Source: Saprospiraceae bacterium (GTDB taxonomy: Bacteria; Bacteroidota; Bacteroidia; Chitinophagales; Saprospiraceae). Taken from it: a DNA stretch of 64,000 nt. Below, piece by piece: positions 36,218 to 44,747 of the stretch. Both the position numbers and the translations under genes were made by a program. The first letter of the stretch is position 1. Each line of letters starts with the position of its first letter. Location: assembly GCA_020629515.1 (NCBI GenBank), contig JAHDDE010000006.1, positions 53,404 through 117,403 of the forward strand. Direction: 5' to 3'. The notes beneath the pieces are model-generated. The model ran no database searches. It saw nothing but the letters and a program-made list of their open reading frames with translations, and was not told the origin of the DNA.

Positions 36218-37219
36218 CTAATAAACGTTCACTTCTCTTTCGATTTTTATACCATATTTTTCTAAGACATCGTCTTGGATAAGTTTAGAGAATTCTAAGA
36301 TCTCCTTGCCTGATCGTGCACTATGATTGACAATAACTAGTGCTTGATGCTTATAAGTACCTACACCATTGATCTGTTTTCCTTTCCACCCTGCCTTATC
36401 AATTAGCCATCCCGCTGGAACTTTAACAGAATCATTGTCAATAACATAACTTGGTATGTATTTATATGTACTTTTTAAGCTCTTTAACTTAACTGTAGAG
36501 ATAATAGGGTTTTTAAAAAAACTACCGGCATTAGGGTATTCTTTGGGATCTGGTAATTTAGATTTTCTTATATCAATAATGACATCACTGATATCTTTTA
36601 TTGTGGGCTTTTTTACTTTTAAGTCATCTAACTTATCATTTATAATACCATAATCTCTATTAAGAGTATGGTTGGAGTTGGTAGTTAATTTTAAGGTAAT
36701 ATTATCGATGATCACCTTATCTTTTAATTCACCTTTAAAGATACTTTCCCTGTAACCGAATAGACAGTCTTCCTTATGCAAGACCCATCTTTCTCCTGTG
36801 CCTATTTTAACACATTCTAACTCCACAAATACATTCTTTAACTCCACTCCATATGCCCCAATATTTTGCATAGGCGCCGCCCCACACTTCCCTGGAATCA
36901 AGCTCAAATTTTCAATTCCACCCAAATCATTTTCTATTGCCCAAAGGACTAATTGATGCCAATTTGTGCCAGCCTGTACTCGGATATAGACGTATTTATT
37001 GGTAGTCTTTATGACTTCTATGCCCTCATGATTAATAACGATCACATCACGATCTACATCATCAACGAATAAGATGTTACTCCCTCCCCCGACTATAATT
37101 GGTTTGTTTATTGTTTTAGCCAAATCCACCAGATCGTTAGAGGAATTGGTGTAACTAATTGATCGACAACTATGATCAACTCTGAATGTATTTAAATTGA
37201 GTAAGGAACGTGGGACCAT
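36218..37219 (-). CDS. murB: UDP-N-acetylmuramate dehydrogenase
   Basis: This 333-residue type I MurB has the FAD-binding segment IIVGGGSNILFVDD, the ENLSLIPGKCGAAPMQNIGAYG motif, FGYRESIFKG, the catalytic serine loop NAGSFFKNP and the C-terminal glutamate region (NHSARSGKEILEFSKLIQDDV). It reduces enolpyruvyl-UDP-GlcNAc in peptidoglycan precursor synthesis. Length is close to E. coli MurB. It follows the barrel gene by 7 bp and ends 3 bp from the convergent MlaD gene. Confidence 0.95.
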   Translation of the reverse strand: MVPRSLLNLNTFRVDHSCRSISYTNSSNDLVDLAKTINKPIIVGGGSNILFVDDVDRDVIVINHEGIEVIKTTNKYVYIRVQAGTNWHQLVLWAIENDLGGIENLSLIPGKCGAAPMQNIGAYGVELKNVFVELECVKIGTGERWVLHKEDCLFGYRESIFKGELKDKVIIDNITLKLTTNSNHTLNRDYGIINDKLDDLKVKKPTIKDISDVIIDIRKSKLPDPKEYPNAGSFFKNPIISTVKLKSLKSTYKYIPSYVIDNDSVKVPAGWLIDKAGWKGKQINGVGTYKHQALVIVNHSARSGKEILEFSKLIQDDVLEKYGIKIEREVNVY

Positions 37220-37226
37220 ATTCTGA

Positions 37227-37847
37227 TTAAAAATCCGAATTTAGCGCCTCCTTTAAGCAAGGTATATTAAAATCGTAACCAACTCCCACACTAATAGTAT
37301 TTGCATCAATATCTTTATTGAATCCATATCGGACTAATCCATGCAAATTGAATCCACTTAACCCAAAACCAAAATCAGCTTCTATAATGTAGGTTTTAAA
37401 ATAAGTCCGATCTACCCCCATTTCTTCAAAAGAAGATTTTAATCCAAATAATTCTGTTCTACTATATTGAATACCTGCGCCTATAGCAAAACCGAATTTG
37501 CCATCTCTATTAAAGTTGCTCATACCACCAAACTGGAATTTAGCCATAATTGGAAAACTTACTGCACCTAAACCTTTGTAATCGCCTGTGCTTAAGGCAA
37601 ATGGTGAAAACACTACCGCTGCTTCAGGAGAAAAAGCGAAACTGTCACCTCCAAACCAAAGTTTTGGACCAATGCCTATATTCAAAAGGGCGCTTCCTGC
37701 TGATGATGAAGCAATCTCATCAGGAGGATTAGAATATCTCGAGTACAATTCAGTTTTAGCTGTTAGACCATAACCTATTTGTCCATATCCAGTAATGCTG
37801 ACAAACAAGAAGGACGATAAAATAATAACGAGTGGAGCAATTTTCAT
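37227..37847 (-). CDS. Outer-membrane beta-barrel protein of unknown function
   Basis: The 206-residue protein has a signal peptide (MKIAPLVIILSSFLFVSITG, cut near GYGQ) and alternating amphipathic strands with Gly-rich turns (GLGAVSFPIMAKFQFGG, FGFAIGAGIQYSRTELFG, NTISVGVGYDF). I set the start at ATG 37847, 10 bp after the exporter stop, rather than GTG 37865. Unlike most barrels it does not end on an aromatic but on a short tail after the last strand. It lies between an MsbA-like exporter and murB in one transcription unit. Confidence 0.75.
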   Translation of the reverse strand: MKIAPLVIILSSFLFVSITGYGQIGYGLTAKTELYSRYSNPPDEIASSSAGSALLNIGIGPKLWFGGDSFAFSPEAAVVFSPFALSTGDYKGLGAVSFPIMAKFQFGGMSNFNRDGKFGFAIGAGIQYSRTELFGLKSSFEEMGVDRTYFKTYIIEADFGFGLSGFNLHGLVRYGFNKDIDANTISVGVGYDFNIPCLKEALNSDF

Positions 37848-37857
37848 TTTGTAATCA

Positions 37858-39639
37858 TTATTCACTTAAATTGAACTGTAACTTGGCTAAATTCTTATAA
37901 ATACCATCCTCTTTTTTGGTCAATTCCATATGCGAACCCTCTTCTGCGATTTCGCCATTTTCAATAACATATATCCTATCTACGTTTCGAATGGTAGCAA
38001 GACGATGCGCAATTATTATTGATGTTCTTCCCTTCATCAGTTCATCCATCGCTTCTTGAACCAATTTTTCGGATTCAGCATCCAATGATGATGTTGCTTC
38101 ATCTAATAACAATATGGAAGGGTCTTTAAGAATAGTTCTGGCTATGGCAATTCTTTGTTTTTGACCACCAGAGAGCTTTATTCCTCTCTCTCCTACCAAT
38201 GTATCCAGTCCTTCAGGGAATGAATTGATAAATTCCCAACAATGAGATTTTTCTGCAGCAGCTATGATCTCATCATCTGAGGCATCCGGTTTGCCATAAA
38301 GCAGATTCTCCCGAATAGATCCTCCAAATAAAATCACTTCTTGTGGTACCAATCCAATACTCCTCCTAAGAGATCTTAGATCCAAAGCTTCAATAGGAGT
38401 ATCTCCGACTTTGATCTCGCCTTTATTTAGTTTATAAAAACGCATCAACAATCGAACAATTGTCGATTTTCCACTTCCACTTTGCCCCACTAAAGCCACT
38501 TTATCTCCGAAACCAATATCAATATTCACTCCTTTTAACACAGGGACGTCCACTCTGGAAGGATACGAAAAGTGGACATCACTAAAACGTACAGAACCTG
38601 CTATCCTTTCAACCTCTTCTGTACCTTCTGATGACAATTCTTGTGGTCTTTCCAAAATTTTCTGAACCCTCTCTGTAGCCCCTAATGCTCCAGCTATGGT
38701 GGTATATAAATTCCCCAAGCTTGCTATAGCGCCCCCTATCATAACAGTATATATCACGAAGGAAAGCAGACTTCCGGCTTCCATATTCCCATTTTGGACC
38801 ATAAAAGCACCTCTCCATAAAATAAAAAGTATACTTCCAAATAATAGGAATATGATAAAAGCAAAAAACAGCCCTCGCACTTTAGCGAAATTCAAAGATA
38901 TACCCACCATTTTAGCTATACTATCGCTGTATCTATTGACTTCAAAAGGTTCATTGGAGAACGCTTTAACAATACTAAAATTCTGTAGGGTTTCTTCAAC
39001 TATTACATTTGTCTTAGCAAGCTGATCTTGTCTCTCTTTGCTTAATTTCTTTATATACCTACCAAAAGTCATCGCCAGTACAACTACCACAGGGATCACC
39101 AGCAACATAATTAAAAAAAGTTTAGGCATAAGAAAGGCCAAAATAACGATGCCGAAAAGTAGTATTAACACCTGTCTTATGAATTCTGCAAGAGTGATAG
39201 AAAAAACTGATTGTAACTGTTCCACATCTGCTGTTATCCTACTGGTGAGTTCACCCACTCTAAAACCCTCAAAATAATCCATAGATTGAGTAATCAATCG
39301 TCCATATAAATCACGCCTGATATCTGCCATTCCTTTTTCACTTACATTAGCAAAAAGGATTGTTTGTACAAATGATAGTAATGCTCTCAATGCTAAAATT
39401 AACATCATGAGTACTCCCCATTGATTCAGATTTAATGGAAATCTTGTTTCTGCCCCTGTGGCTGCATTAACCATTTCTCCAGGTATCCCCATGATCATCA
39501 TCATAAGCACACTTCCGATAACTAATAGAGTCAACGCACCGAAAAAGTATCCGCTGTATGGTTTGATATAACTAAAAATTTGCCTGGCACTTTTTAGTCC
39601 ATCTTTTGTTATTTTCTTTTTTGTTTCCTCTTTCGACAT
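37858..39639 (-). CDS. MsbA-like ABC exporter (fused TM and ATPase domains)
   Basis: The 593-residue half-transporter has six TM helices (about 30-320) and a C-terminal ATPase with Walker A VGQSGSGKST, Q-loop VPQEVILFGGSIRENL, signature KLSGGQKQRIAIARTI, Walker B SILLLDEATSSLD and switch His in IIIAHRLATI. Length and layout suit MsbA/BmrA-type lipid or drug exporters working as homodimers. A lipid A flippase role is plausible, given the envelope genes around it, but not provable here. First gene of a likely operon with the barrel protein and murB. Confidence 0.92.
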   Translation of the reverse strand: MSKEETKKKITKDGLKSARQIFSYIKPYSGYFFGALTLLVIGSVLMMMIMGIPGEMVNAATGAETRFPLNLNQWGVLMMLILALRALLSFVQTILFANVSEKGMADIRRDLYGRLITQSMDYFEGFRVGELTSRITADVEQLQSVFSITLAEFIRQVLILLFGIVILAFLMPKLFLIMLLVIPVVVVLAMTFGRYIKKLSKERQDQLAKTNVIVEETLQNFSIVKAFSNEPFEVNRYSDSIAKMVGISLNFAKVRGLFFAFIIFLLFGSILFILWRGAFMVQNGNMEAGSLLSFVIYTVMIGGAIASLGNLYTTIAGALGATERVQKILERPQELSSEGTEEVERIAGSVRFSDVHFSYPSRVDVPVLKGVNIDIGFGDKVALVGQSGSGKSTIVRLLMRFYKLNKGEIKVGDTPIEALDLRSLRRSIGLVPQEVILFGGSIRENLLYGKPDASDDEIIAAAEKSHCWEFINSFPEGLDTLVGERGIKLSGGQKQRIAIARTILKDPSILLLDEATSSLDAESEKLVQEAMDELMKGRTSIIIAHRLATIRNVDRIYVIENGEIAEEGSHMELTKKEDGIYKNLAKLQFNLSE

Positions 39640-39656
39640 TCAATTTATTCGATTAG

Positions 39657-39664
39657 CAAAAGTA
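39657..39664 (-). promoter_or_regulatory. -7 promoter element upstream of the MsbA-like exporter gene
   Basis: TACTTTTG read on the minus strand is a perfect TAnnTTTG, 18 bp before the ATG at 39639. No matching -33 at the normal distance was found. Confidence 0.4.
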
Positions 39665-39681
39665 CTATTCTAATACTGAAG

Positions 39682-40323
39682 TTAATTAGACAATAAATAG
39701 TTCGAAATTTCTCGCATACTTCCAAAATTCTTTGCTTCGCTCTGATTTAGCTCCATTTCATTTTTGGGATTGTATGCTATTGTATCAATTCCAGCATTAA
39801 CTGCCCCCATGATTCCTGGCATAGTGTCCTCAATAACTACAGCACATTCTGGGCTACAATCAAAATAAGCTAAAACGCTTTGGTATAAAGTAGGATCGGG
39901 TTTCCATTTTTGAAAATCATACGCACTAAAAATGTGATTCGGGTCAAATAAATCTATAAGGCCAGTAACACCTAAAGTAACATCCATTTTTTCTTTTGGG
40001 CCATTCGATGCGATACAATAAGGAACGGGTAGCTGTTTTATCAAGTCATCGACCCCAGGTACTATTTCCAACTCGTCTTTAAACACTTGTATGCATCTAT
40101 GCCGATAATCTTTTTCAAACGCTACTTTGTCGAAGGAACCAATCTGTGATTCCATATATGTAGTAATATGCATCATATTTTTGCCTGCGAAGTCCTCCAA
40201 GGCCTCATTAAAAGCTAATTCTATACCCATTTCTTGCATCATCTTACAGATCAATCTCATAGTAACTGGCTCGCTATCGACCAGAGTACCATCACAATCA
40301 AAAATGACTAAATCATATTTCAT
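39682..40323 (-). CDS. HAD-superfamily phosphatase (beta-phosphoglucomutase/GPH-like)
   Basis: This 213-residue HAD hydrolase has motif I FDCDGTLVDSEPV, motif II SNGPKEKM, the motif III lysine in WKPDPTLY and motif IV VVIEDTMPGIMGAVNAGI. A helical cap domain (about 15-85) lies between motifs I and II. Such enzymes remove phosphate from small sugar phosphates or phosphoglycolate. Exact substrate cannot be told. It appears to have its own promoter (40349-40356) and a 42-bp gap to the exporter gene. Confidence 0.88.
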   Translation of the reverse strand: MKYDLVIFDCDGTLVDSEPVTMRLICKMMQEMGIELAFNEALEDFAGKNMMHITTYMESQIGSFDKVAFEKDYRHRCIQVFKDELEIVPGVDDLIKQLPVPYCIASNGPKEKMDVTLGVTGLIDLFDPNHIFSAYDFQKWKPDPTLYQSVLAYFDCSPECAVVIEDTMPGIMGAVNAGIDTIAYNPKNEMELNQSEAKNFGSMREISNYLLSN

Positions 40324-40721
40324 CTATCCGTATAATTATTATCAGGCGCAAAAATAACTTAAGCTTAATCAAAAATAGATAGAATAATCATGGCTGCACC
40401 TATAGGAAATATGTGACATGCAAATTCTTATTGTAGCTATACAGGACTGAATAAAATTAAATTCCAAAGCAAAACTTAATAACACAATAAAAGAGAAGTT
40501 TTTAACTCGAAGTATAGAACTATTTTGATCTAACAAATAATTTATAGGCCAATAATTATGACAATAGAATACTTACTCATATTTTGCCTCTATTAACTAA
40601 CAAAATGGGCTTGAGAAAATTTGGATACCAAATACAAACACAATCTGCACATAATCAAAATCCTCTTTTTCTTAATAAGTCTAAAACGATTTAACAAATT
40701 ATTTAATAAGAATTGAACTGT
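40324..40721. other. Intergenic region between divergent HAD and TonB-receptor genes
   Basis: About 400 bp of AT-rich sequence with no frame that I would call a gene on either strand and no RNA structure that I can recognise. It must hold the promoter for the receptor at 40722. I find no perfect TAnnTTTG on the plus strand, only near matches such as TATTTTG at about 40579-40585. Confidence 0.6.
40349..40356 (-). promoter_or_regulatory. -7 promoter element upstream of the HAD phosphatase gene
   Basis: TATTTTTG read on the minus strand is a perfect TAnnTTTG, about 26 bp before the ATG at 40323. A -33 partner is not evident at the usual spacing. Confidence 0.35.
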
Positions 40722-43700
40722 ATGAAAAGTAAAAACTACTTAACTAAGTTTTTCTATCTATTCTGTATGGTCATGACGAGTACCATGATGATAGCACAGG
40801 GAACAATTAGTGGAACTATCACCGATGATACTGGTGAGGCACTAATTGGGGCTAATGTTATTGTACAAGGTACCACTGACGGAACTATCACAGATTTTGA
40901 TGGAAACTACAGCATTACAACACCTACAAAATTCCCATTGACTATAGTGGTGAGTTTTACTGGTTACAACACTCAAGAAATTGAAGTAACTGGACCAACC
41001 AATGGTTTAGATGTTGTTTTGACTGAAGGTGTATTGATCGGTGAAGACGTAGTTATTTCTGCTTCAAGAAGAAGGGAGAAAATTCAAGAAGCACCTGCCT
41101 CAGTATCTGTATTAACAGCTCGTAAGCTCGAAGCGACACCTAATGACAATGCGGCAAGAGCGATTATAAATGAGCCAGGTGTCTATATTCAGCAGCAAGG
41201 AGCTGGTCGTGTCAATGTACAGCTAAGAGGAGACGGTGGATTATTTGGTTCAGCCACTTTCCCAATATTAGATTACAGATCATTATCGGGTCCTGGATTA
41301 GGTACATTTGATAACTTAAACTCTCCATTGAACAATATTGATATTGAGCGTGTAGAGGTAGTTAGAGGTCCTGGTTCTGCATTATATGGCCCAGGTGTTA
41401 CAGCTGGTGTTGTACATTTTATAAGTAAGTCCGCCATTGATAAGCCTGGAACAACCGTCGAACTCATGGGTGGTGAACTCAGTACAATAGGTGCTTCACT
41501 AAGACACGCTACTAAAGTGTCGGATAAATTTGGTTTCAAAATCAATGCGGTCATGAAAAGAGGAAATGAATTTACCTATGATCCTAATGACCCCGTTGAT
41601 GCGGCGATGATCGGACTCACACAAAATCAGATCTTTAGACCGTCTATATCAAATAATGTTGTTGACGTTACCTCACAAGGAACACTTTTATTAGATCAAA
41701 ACGACTTAGATCCAGATGGAGACGGTAATCCAATACAAGATCACTGGAAATCTTTTGCACTAAATGGCACATTAGAGTTCAGACCTCAAGATGATCTTTC
41801 TTTGGTCTTTTCTGGTGGAACCAACAGTGCGTCGGCACCATTTTACAATTCACAAGGAGTTGGATTGTCTCAAGCTACTGAAACATGGTTTCAAGGTAGA
41901 GTTCAAAAAGGTGGACTATTTGCACAGGCGTTCTGGTTAAGAAACAATGGAGGATCGGATGATAATCCGACCTTCTTATATCAAACTGGATTAGAAACAG
42001 GTATTGATAGAACACAATTAGAAGCACAACTTCAATATAATTTTGATACTCCTAACTTTTTGAATGCTAATTGGACAGCAGGATTTGATTATAGATTATC
42101 AACTAATGATACCAATAATTCTGTTTATGGTAGAGAGGAGCAGGATGATGATTTTGGAATTGTAGGAGGATACTTACAGACTAAATTAGCATTAGGTAGT
42201 AAGCTGGATTTAGTATTAGCAGGTAGATATGATCAGTTTAACTTCTTAGATGAGGGAGCTTTTCAACCAAGAGCAGTATTCGTATTCAAGCCAAGTCCTA
42301 AACATACTTTTAGAGCAGGATTCAACAGAGCCGTTGGTGCGCCTTCTCAATTACAAGTCAATATTGACTTCCCTGTAACTGGATTTAATGTTCCTGGCGT
42401 AGGAACTGTAGGTTATGCGTGGTTACTGGGTAACAAGGGACAGCAAACTTTTGGTGACAATCCTATGATTGTTTGGAATTCATTCTTAGGTGGATTAGGA
42501 TTACCAAATCTTCCAGTTGGCACTCCAGGATTACCTAATGCTGTAGCATATGGTTTAGCCACTCAAGGATTACTTCCTCAATTAGTACCAGGACTTATAC
42601 AAGGAATGGTTGCTCAAGGAGTACCTGTTGATATAGCAACCAGTACAGGGAATAATCTGGTAGGATATTTAAGTAATCCTGCTAATTTCCCAGGTGGATT
42701 TACTGGTCAATTCGAAGGATTCAACTTATTCAACCGACAACCTCTTGATTTAATCGATGCGCCTTCAGCTTCATTGAGAACTGAGGATACTTGGGAGATA
42801 GGCTACAAAGGCCTGTTTGGAGATAAATTAGGAGTTGCAATTGATGTCTATAACCGTAAAATAGATGGTGCCACATTATTCACTGGAATAAGTCCAACTT
42901 ATCAATTGAACAATTTGAATATTGCCGCTGACTTGATGAGCAATTTAAATTCTAATGGAATTCAAGACTTCCTTGCTTCAGAATTAGCTGCTTTAGGACC
43001 ACTGGCTGCACCTTTGGCCGCAGGACTTACACAACAAATAGTAGGAGGATATTCTGCAGCAGCAGCAGCAGCAGAAGCACAATTAGGACCTGGGTTAACC
43101 GGATTTGGTGATAATTACGTGATGGCATGGACTCCAACTCAAGAACTTCCTGATGTAGGATTCCCTCTTTATGCAGCTGGATATAGAACATTCGAAGATT
43201 ATAACTATTGGGGATCTGATATAGGATTAAACTATTTCATTAATAATGATTTATCCATATTTGGTAACTATTCATGGACTTCAGAGAATATCTTCAATCC
43301 GACAATTAGAGGTGTTGCTGGTACAGAGAGAACATCTATCTCACAGCCGACTAATCGATATAGATTAGGTTGGAACTTGACACCAGAATATGGCTGGAGA
43401 GCTAACATGGCTTTCCAACATGATCCATCATTCCCAGTATTCTTAGGTCAATACTCAGGTGATACCGATGTTAAGAACTTGGTAGATGCAGGTGTTGGTT
43501 ACAAATTTGATAATGGGTTATCTCTTGCGCTTACAGCTCAAAACCTATTTGACAATGAGTACAGAACATTCCCTAACTTCCCTACTATTGGAAGAAGAGT
43601 TATCGGTACATTGACTTATACATTTGGAGATGAAGGAGCTCCAGATGCTGATGGTGATGGCATCAGAGACAAAAAAGATGCTTGTCCTAATATCGCTGGA

Positions 43701-44636
43701 TTAAAAGAATTTGGCGGATGTCCTGATAGCGATGGTGACGGTATCATAGATTCTCAAGATGATTGTCCAATGAATGCAGGAGATGCAGCTAATGGCGGAT
43801 GTCCTGATAGCGATGGTGATGGTGTATTAGACAAAAACGATGCTTGTCCTAATGATGCCGGAACAGTGAATGGATGCCCTGATGCTGACGGTGACGGTGT
43901 AGCTGACAGAAATGATGCTTGTCCTAATGCTTCTGGAACTCTTAATGGTTGCCCTGATGCTGATGGTGATGGTGTAGCTGATAAAGATGATGCATGCCCT
44001 AATGCTTCTGGAACTCTTAATGGGTGTCCTGATAGCGATGGTGACGGTGTAGCTGACAAAGATGATGAGTGTCCTAATGTAGCTGGGGACGCTGCTAATG
44101 GATGTATGTCAGATAGCGACGGTGACGGTGTAAATGATGATGTGGACGCTTGCCCTAATGTAGCTGGAACTCTTAACGGATGTCCAGATAGTGATGGCGA
44201 TGGTGTAGCCGATAAAGATGACAAATGTCCTAATTTAGGTGGCGTTGTAGGACCTGATGGTTGTGCAAAACCAGTACCTGCTGCTGCTACTGAGATATTT
44301 ACAAGAGCGCTACAAGGAGTAAACTTTAGATCGGGACAAGCCGTTTTGACTAATGCTTCTTATTCTATCCTTGATGAGGTTGTCGCTGTGATGGGTCAAT
44401 ATAGTGACCTTATGTTGACAATCGAAGGACATACCGACTCTCAAGGAAATGATGACAAAAACATGGAATTATCTAGTAAGAGAGCACAAGCTGTTCAGAC
44501 TTACTTAATGGAAAAAGGAGTTGCTGCTTCAAGGATGAAAGCAGTAGGATTTGGAGAGTTAGTTCCTATAGCAGATAATAATACTGCCGCAGGAAGAGCT
44601 CAGAATAGAAGAGTAGAATTAAAAGCGAATTATTAA
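40722..44636 (+). CDS. TonB-dependent receptor fused to thrombospondin type 3 repeats and an OmpA domain
   Basis: The 1304-residue protein starts at ATG 40722 (TTG 40713 would add three residues). In order it has: a signal peptide (1-26); a carboxypeptidase-D-like domain (about 27-112); a TonB plug (about 120-240, with VEVVRGPGSALYGPGVTAGVV); and a beta-barrel to about 970. Eight calcium-binding DxDGDG-xxD-xxDxCP repeats (about 975-1170) and an OmpA domain (about 1192-1303: VNFRSGQAVLTN, IEGHTDSQGNDDKN, LSSKRAQAV, RAQNRRVELKA) follow. The OmpA Asp/Arg pair keeps the 15-residue spacing. Both barrel termini face the periplasm, so the OmpA part can reach peptidoglycan. Ligand unknown. Monocistronic. 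Confidence 0.93.
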   Translation: MKSKNYLTKFFYLFCMVMTSTMMIAQGTISGTITDDTGEALIGANVIVQGTTDGTITDFDGNYSITTPTKFPLTIVVSFTGYNTQEIEVTGPTNGLDVVLTEGVLIGEDVVISASRRREKIQEAPASVSVLTARKLEATPNDNAARAIINEPGVYIQQQGAGRVNVQLRGDGGLFGSATFPILDYRSLSGPGLGTFDNLNSPLNNIDIERVEVVRGPGSALYGPGVTAGVVHFISKSAIDKPGTTVELMGGELSTIGASLRHATKVSDKFGFKINAVMKRGNEFTYDPNDPVDAAMIGLTQNQIFRPSISNNVVDVTSQGTLLLDQNDLDPDGDGNPIQDHWKSFALNGTLEFRPQDDLSLVFSGGTNSASAPFYNSQGVGLSQATETWFQGRVQKGGLFAQAFWLRNNGGSDDNPTFLYQTGLETGIDRTQLEAQLQYNFDTPNFLNANWTAGFDYRLSTNDTNNSVYGREEQDDDFGIVGGYLQTKLALGSKLDLVLAGRYDQFNFLDEGAFQPRAVFVFKPSPKHTFRAGFNRAVGAPSQLQVNIDFPVTGFNVPGVGTVGYAWLLGNKGQQTFGDNPMIVWNSFLGGLGLPNLPVGTPGLPNAVAYGLATQGLLPQLVPGLIQGMVAQGVPVDIATSTGNNLVGYLSNPANFPGGFTGQFEGFNLFNRQPLDLIDAPSASLRTEDTWEIGYKGLFGDKLGVAIDVYNRKIDGATLFTGISPTYQLNNLNIAADLMSNLNSNGIQDFLASELAALGPLAAPLAAGLTQQIVGGYSAAAAAAEAQLGPGLTGFGDNYVMAWTPTQELPDVGFPLYAAGYRTFEDYNYWGSDIGLNYFINNDLSIFGNYSWTSENIFNPTIRGVAGTERTSISQPTNRYRLGWNLTPEYGWRANMAFQHDPSFPVFLGQYSGDTDVKNLVDAGVGYKFDNGLSLALTAQNLFDNEYRTFPNFPTIGRRVIGTLTYTFGDEGAPDADGDGIRDKKDACPNIAGLKEFGGCPDSDGDGIIDSQDDCPMNAGDAANGGCPDSDGDGVLDKNDACPNDAGTVNGCPDADGDGVADRNDACPNASGTLNGCPDADGDGVADKDDACPNASGTLNGCPDSDGDGVADKDDECPNVAGDAANGCMSDSDGDGVNDDVDACPNVAGTLNGCPDSDGDGVADKDDKCPNLGGVVGPDGCAKPVPAAATEIFTRALQGVNFRSGQAVLTNASYSILDEVVAVMGQYSDLMLTIEGHTDSQGNDDKNMELSSKRAQAVQTYLMEKGVAASRMKAVGFGELVPIADNNTAAGRAQNRRVELKANY
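43644..44232 (+). repeat. Tandem thrombospondin type 3 repeat region in the receptor gene
   Basis: Eight coding repeats of the Asp-rich calcium motif. In the middle the DNA itself repeats with an exact 75-bp period (starts 43881, 43956, 44031), including two copies of AATGCTTCTGGAACTCTTAA. Outer copies are more diverged in length and sequence. The region could expand or contract by recombination without breaking frame. Confidence 0.9.
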
Positions 44637-44660
44637 GATTCTCTTTTAATTAAAAATAGA

Positions 44661-44693
44661 AAGCCGAATCAGAATTCTGATTCGGCTTTTTTT
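44661..44693 (+). terminator. Rho-independent terminator after the TonB-receptor gene
   Basis: A perfect 14-bp inverted repeat (AAGCCGAATCAGAA with TTCTGATTCGGCTT), with only the central bases available as loop, is followed by a T run on the plus strand. It begins 24 bp after the stop codon. Confidence 0.9.
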
Positions 44694-44747
44694 ATCAACT
44701 TATTTAATAAGTATCCTATTCATGATCAGTAATAGGATATGTAGCTA

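Noticed and set aside
43754..44224. 156-codon open frame antisense to the TSP3 repeats, rich in Ser, Pro and Leu
   Set aside because: It is a by-product of the repeated Asp/Gly codons on the plus strand. It has repeated low-complexity sequence and no start context.
43644..44232. Regular spaced repeats that could suggest a CRISPR array
   Set aside because: The repeats are in frame and encode the calcium-binding motif. The spacing units are not unique spacers, and no cas genes are near.
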